A stretch of 64,000 nt of DNA from the NCBI RefSeq assembly GCF_036345015.1, contig NZ_CP084098.1, forward strand, positions 558,001 through 622,000, written 5' to 3'. The DNA is from Cyanobacterium sp. Dongsha4 (lineage in GTDB: Bacteria > Cyanobacteriota > Cyanobacteriia > Cyanobacteriales > Cyanobacteriaceae). The position numbers were made by a program, and so were the translations under genes. Below, piece after piece: positions 63,848 to 64,000 of the stretch (position 1 is the first letter of the stretch; every line of letters starts with the position of its first letter). Under the pieces are notes generated by a model. That model saw nothing but the letters and a program-made list of their open reading frames with translations. It made no database searches and was not told where the DNA came from.

Positions 63848-64000
63848 TTCATTATTCATTGTTAAAAGACTGCTTAATTCTTGGGTTAAATCCTGTAAAT
63901 CCTGCAAAGCCTGAGAATTAGTCAAGTCAGAAGTGCGTAATTTATTCTGTAATTGTTGTAAAACTCCCGCCGATTCAGTGAGAATATTTGTTAAGGCAAA
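63845..64000 (-). CDS. partial coding region, C-terminal end only
   Basis: Open reverse-strand frame entering from the right edge, with TAG at 63845-63847. The visible 51 residues are helical and Leu/Gln-rich: ALTNILTESAGVLQQLQNKL, then SQALQDLQDLTQELSSLLTMNNE. This is a coiled-coil-like C-terminus. Family not recognisable. It is in line with and 85 bp upstream of the solute-binding-like gene, suggesting an operon. Confidence 0.6.
   Translation of the reverse strand, partial: FALTNILTESAGVLQQLQNKLRTSDLTNSQALQDLQDLTQELSSLLTMNNE

Noticed and set aside
1-64000. tRNA, rRNA or CRISPR
   Set aside because: No GGTTCGA-type T-loop within a cloverleaf, no rRNA core sequence, and no spaced direct repeats of 25-40 nt; the only tandem repeats have a 7-nt period with no spacers.

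Overview
The window is chromosomal DNA from a low-GC cyanobacterium. Genes that are essentially cyanobacterial or photosynthetic point there: Psb32-type TPM protein, LrtA/HPF, Ccs1, cyanobacterial SpeD, DUF1995, DUF1823, DUF3122, the PetR/PetP copper switch pair, a cyanoexosortase and a PEP-CTERM protein. About 28 perfect copies of the HIP1 palindrome GCGATCGC are visible by eye. AT-rich intergenic DNA and Asn/Lys/Ile-rich proteins suggest a Geminocystis/Cyanobacterium-like genus, but this is inference. I saw no tRNA, rRNA, CRISPR array or prophage.

Layout. 0-8 kb: 5' end of an AarF/ABC1 kinase, a small coiled-coil protein, a ComFB-family protein, a HAD phosphatase, an orphan TRAP binding protein, petR-petP and a fused aminodeoxychorismate synthase. 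8-18 kb: DUF1995, a sterol-desaturase/SDR fusion, secG, lrtA divergent from speD, ilvE, a MerR regulator and a kinase-FGE fusion. 18-24 kb: DUF1823, a HIT protein, a cluster of HhH/TM2/SHOCT membrane proteins, a WecG-type glycosyltransferase with an MshEN-like tail, and a PEP-CTERM protein. 24-38 kb: GH57 glycosidase, a CheW-like protein, a DNA methyltransferase fused to a nuclease-like domain, mfd, two almost identical Uma2 genes, a TolC protein and a phosphohexomutase. 38-46 kb: DUF6761, Psb32, HpnA-like epimerase, cyanoexosortase, GT4 glycosyltransferase, a REC-GGDEF-EAL protein, a CNNM/CBS protein and an ExbD/MotB-like membrane protein. 46-64 kb: FdhF/YdeP oxidoreductase, DUF3122, TPR protein, ccs1, rhodanese, an AstE/AspA-type deacylase overlapping era, SelO, HpsJ-like protein, glucokinase, a catalytically degenerate serine recombinase, gloA, a rpoZ-led operon and a solute-binding-like protein. 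A further gene runs off the right edge.

Functional themes. Cell-surface export recurs (cyanoexosortase, PEP-CTERM substrate, two glycosyltransferases, HpsJ-like, HpnA-like, TolC). Several proteins are linked to c-di-GMP by family (ComFB, EAL phosphodiesterase, MshEN-like repeats), so second-messenger control of surface polysaccharide is a reasonable but unproven reading. Redox and cytochrome maturation genes (petRP, ccs1, FdhF/YdeP, an NDH-2-like flavoprotein) form a second theme.

The most striking non-coding structure is an extensive set of heptanucleotide tandem repeats (STRR) between genes. Several sequence families occur, sometimes joined in the same 7-nt register. In addition there is a 203-bp MITE-like element with 13-bp inverted ends and a perfect 10-bp target duplication just upstream of the rpoZ promoter, and a G/C-rich palindromic repeat sitting in frame inside mfd. 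I did not find convincing evidence for a wholly new multi-gene system. The best candidates for new biology are the glycosyltransferase-MshEN fusion, the SHOCT/TM2/HhH cluster, the methyltransferase-nuclease fusion and the degenerate recombinase.
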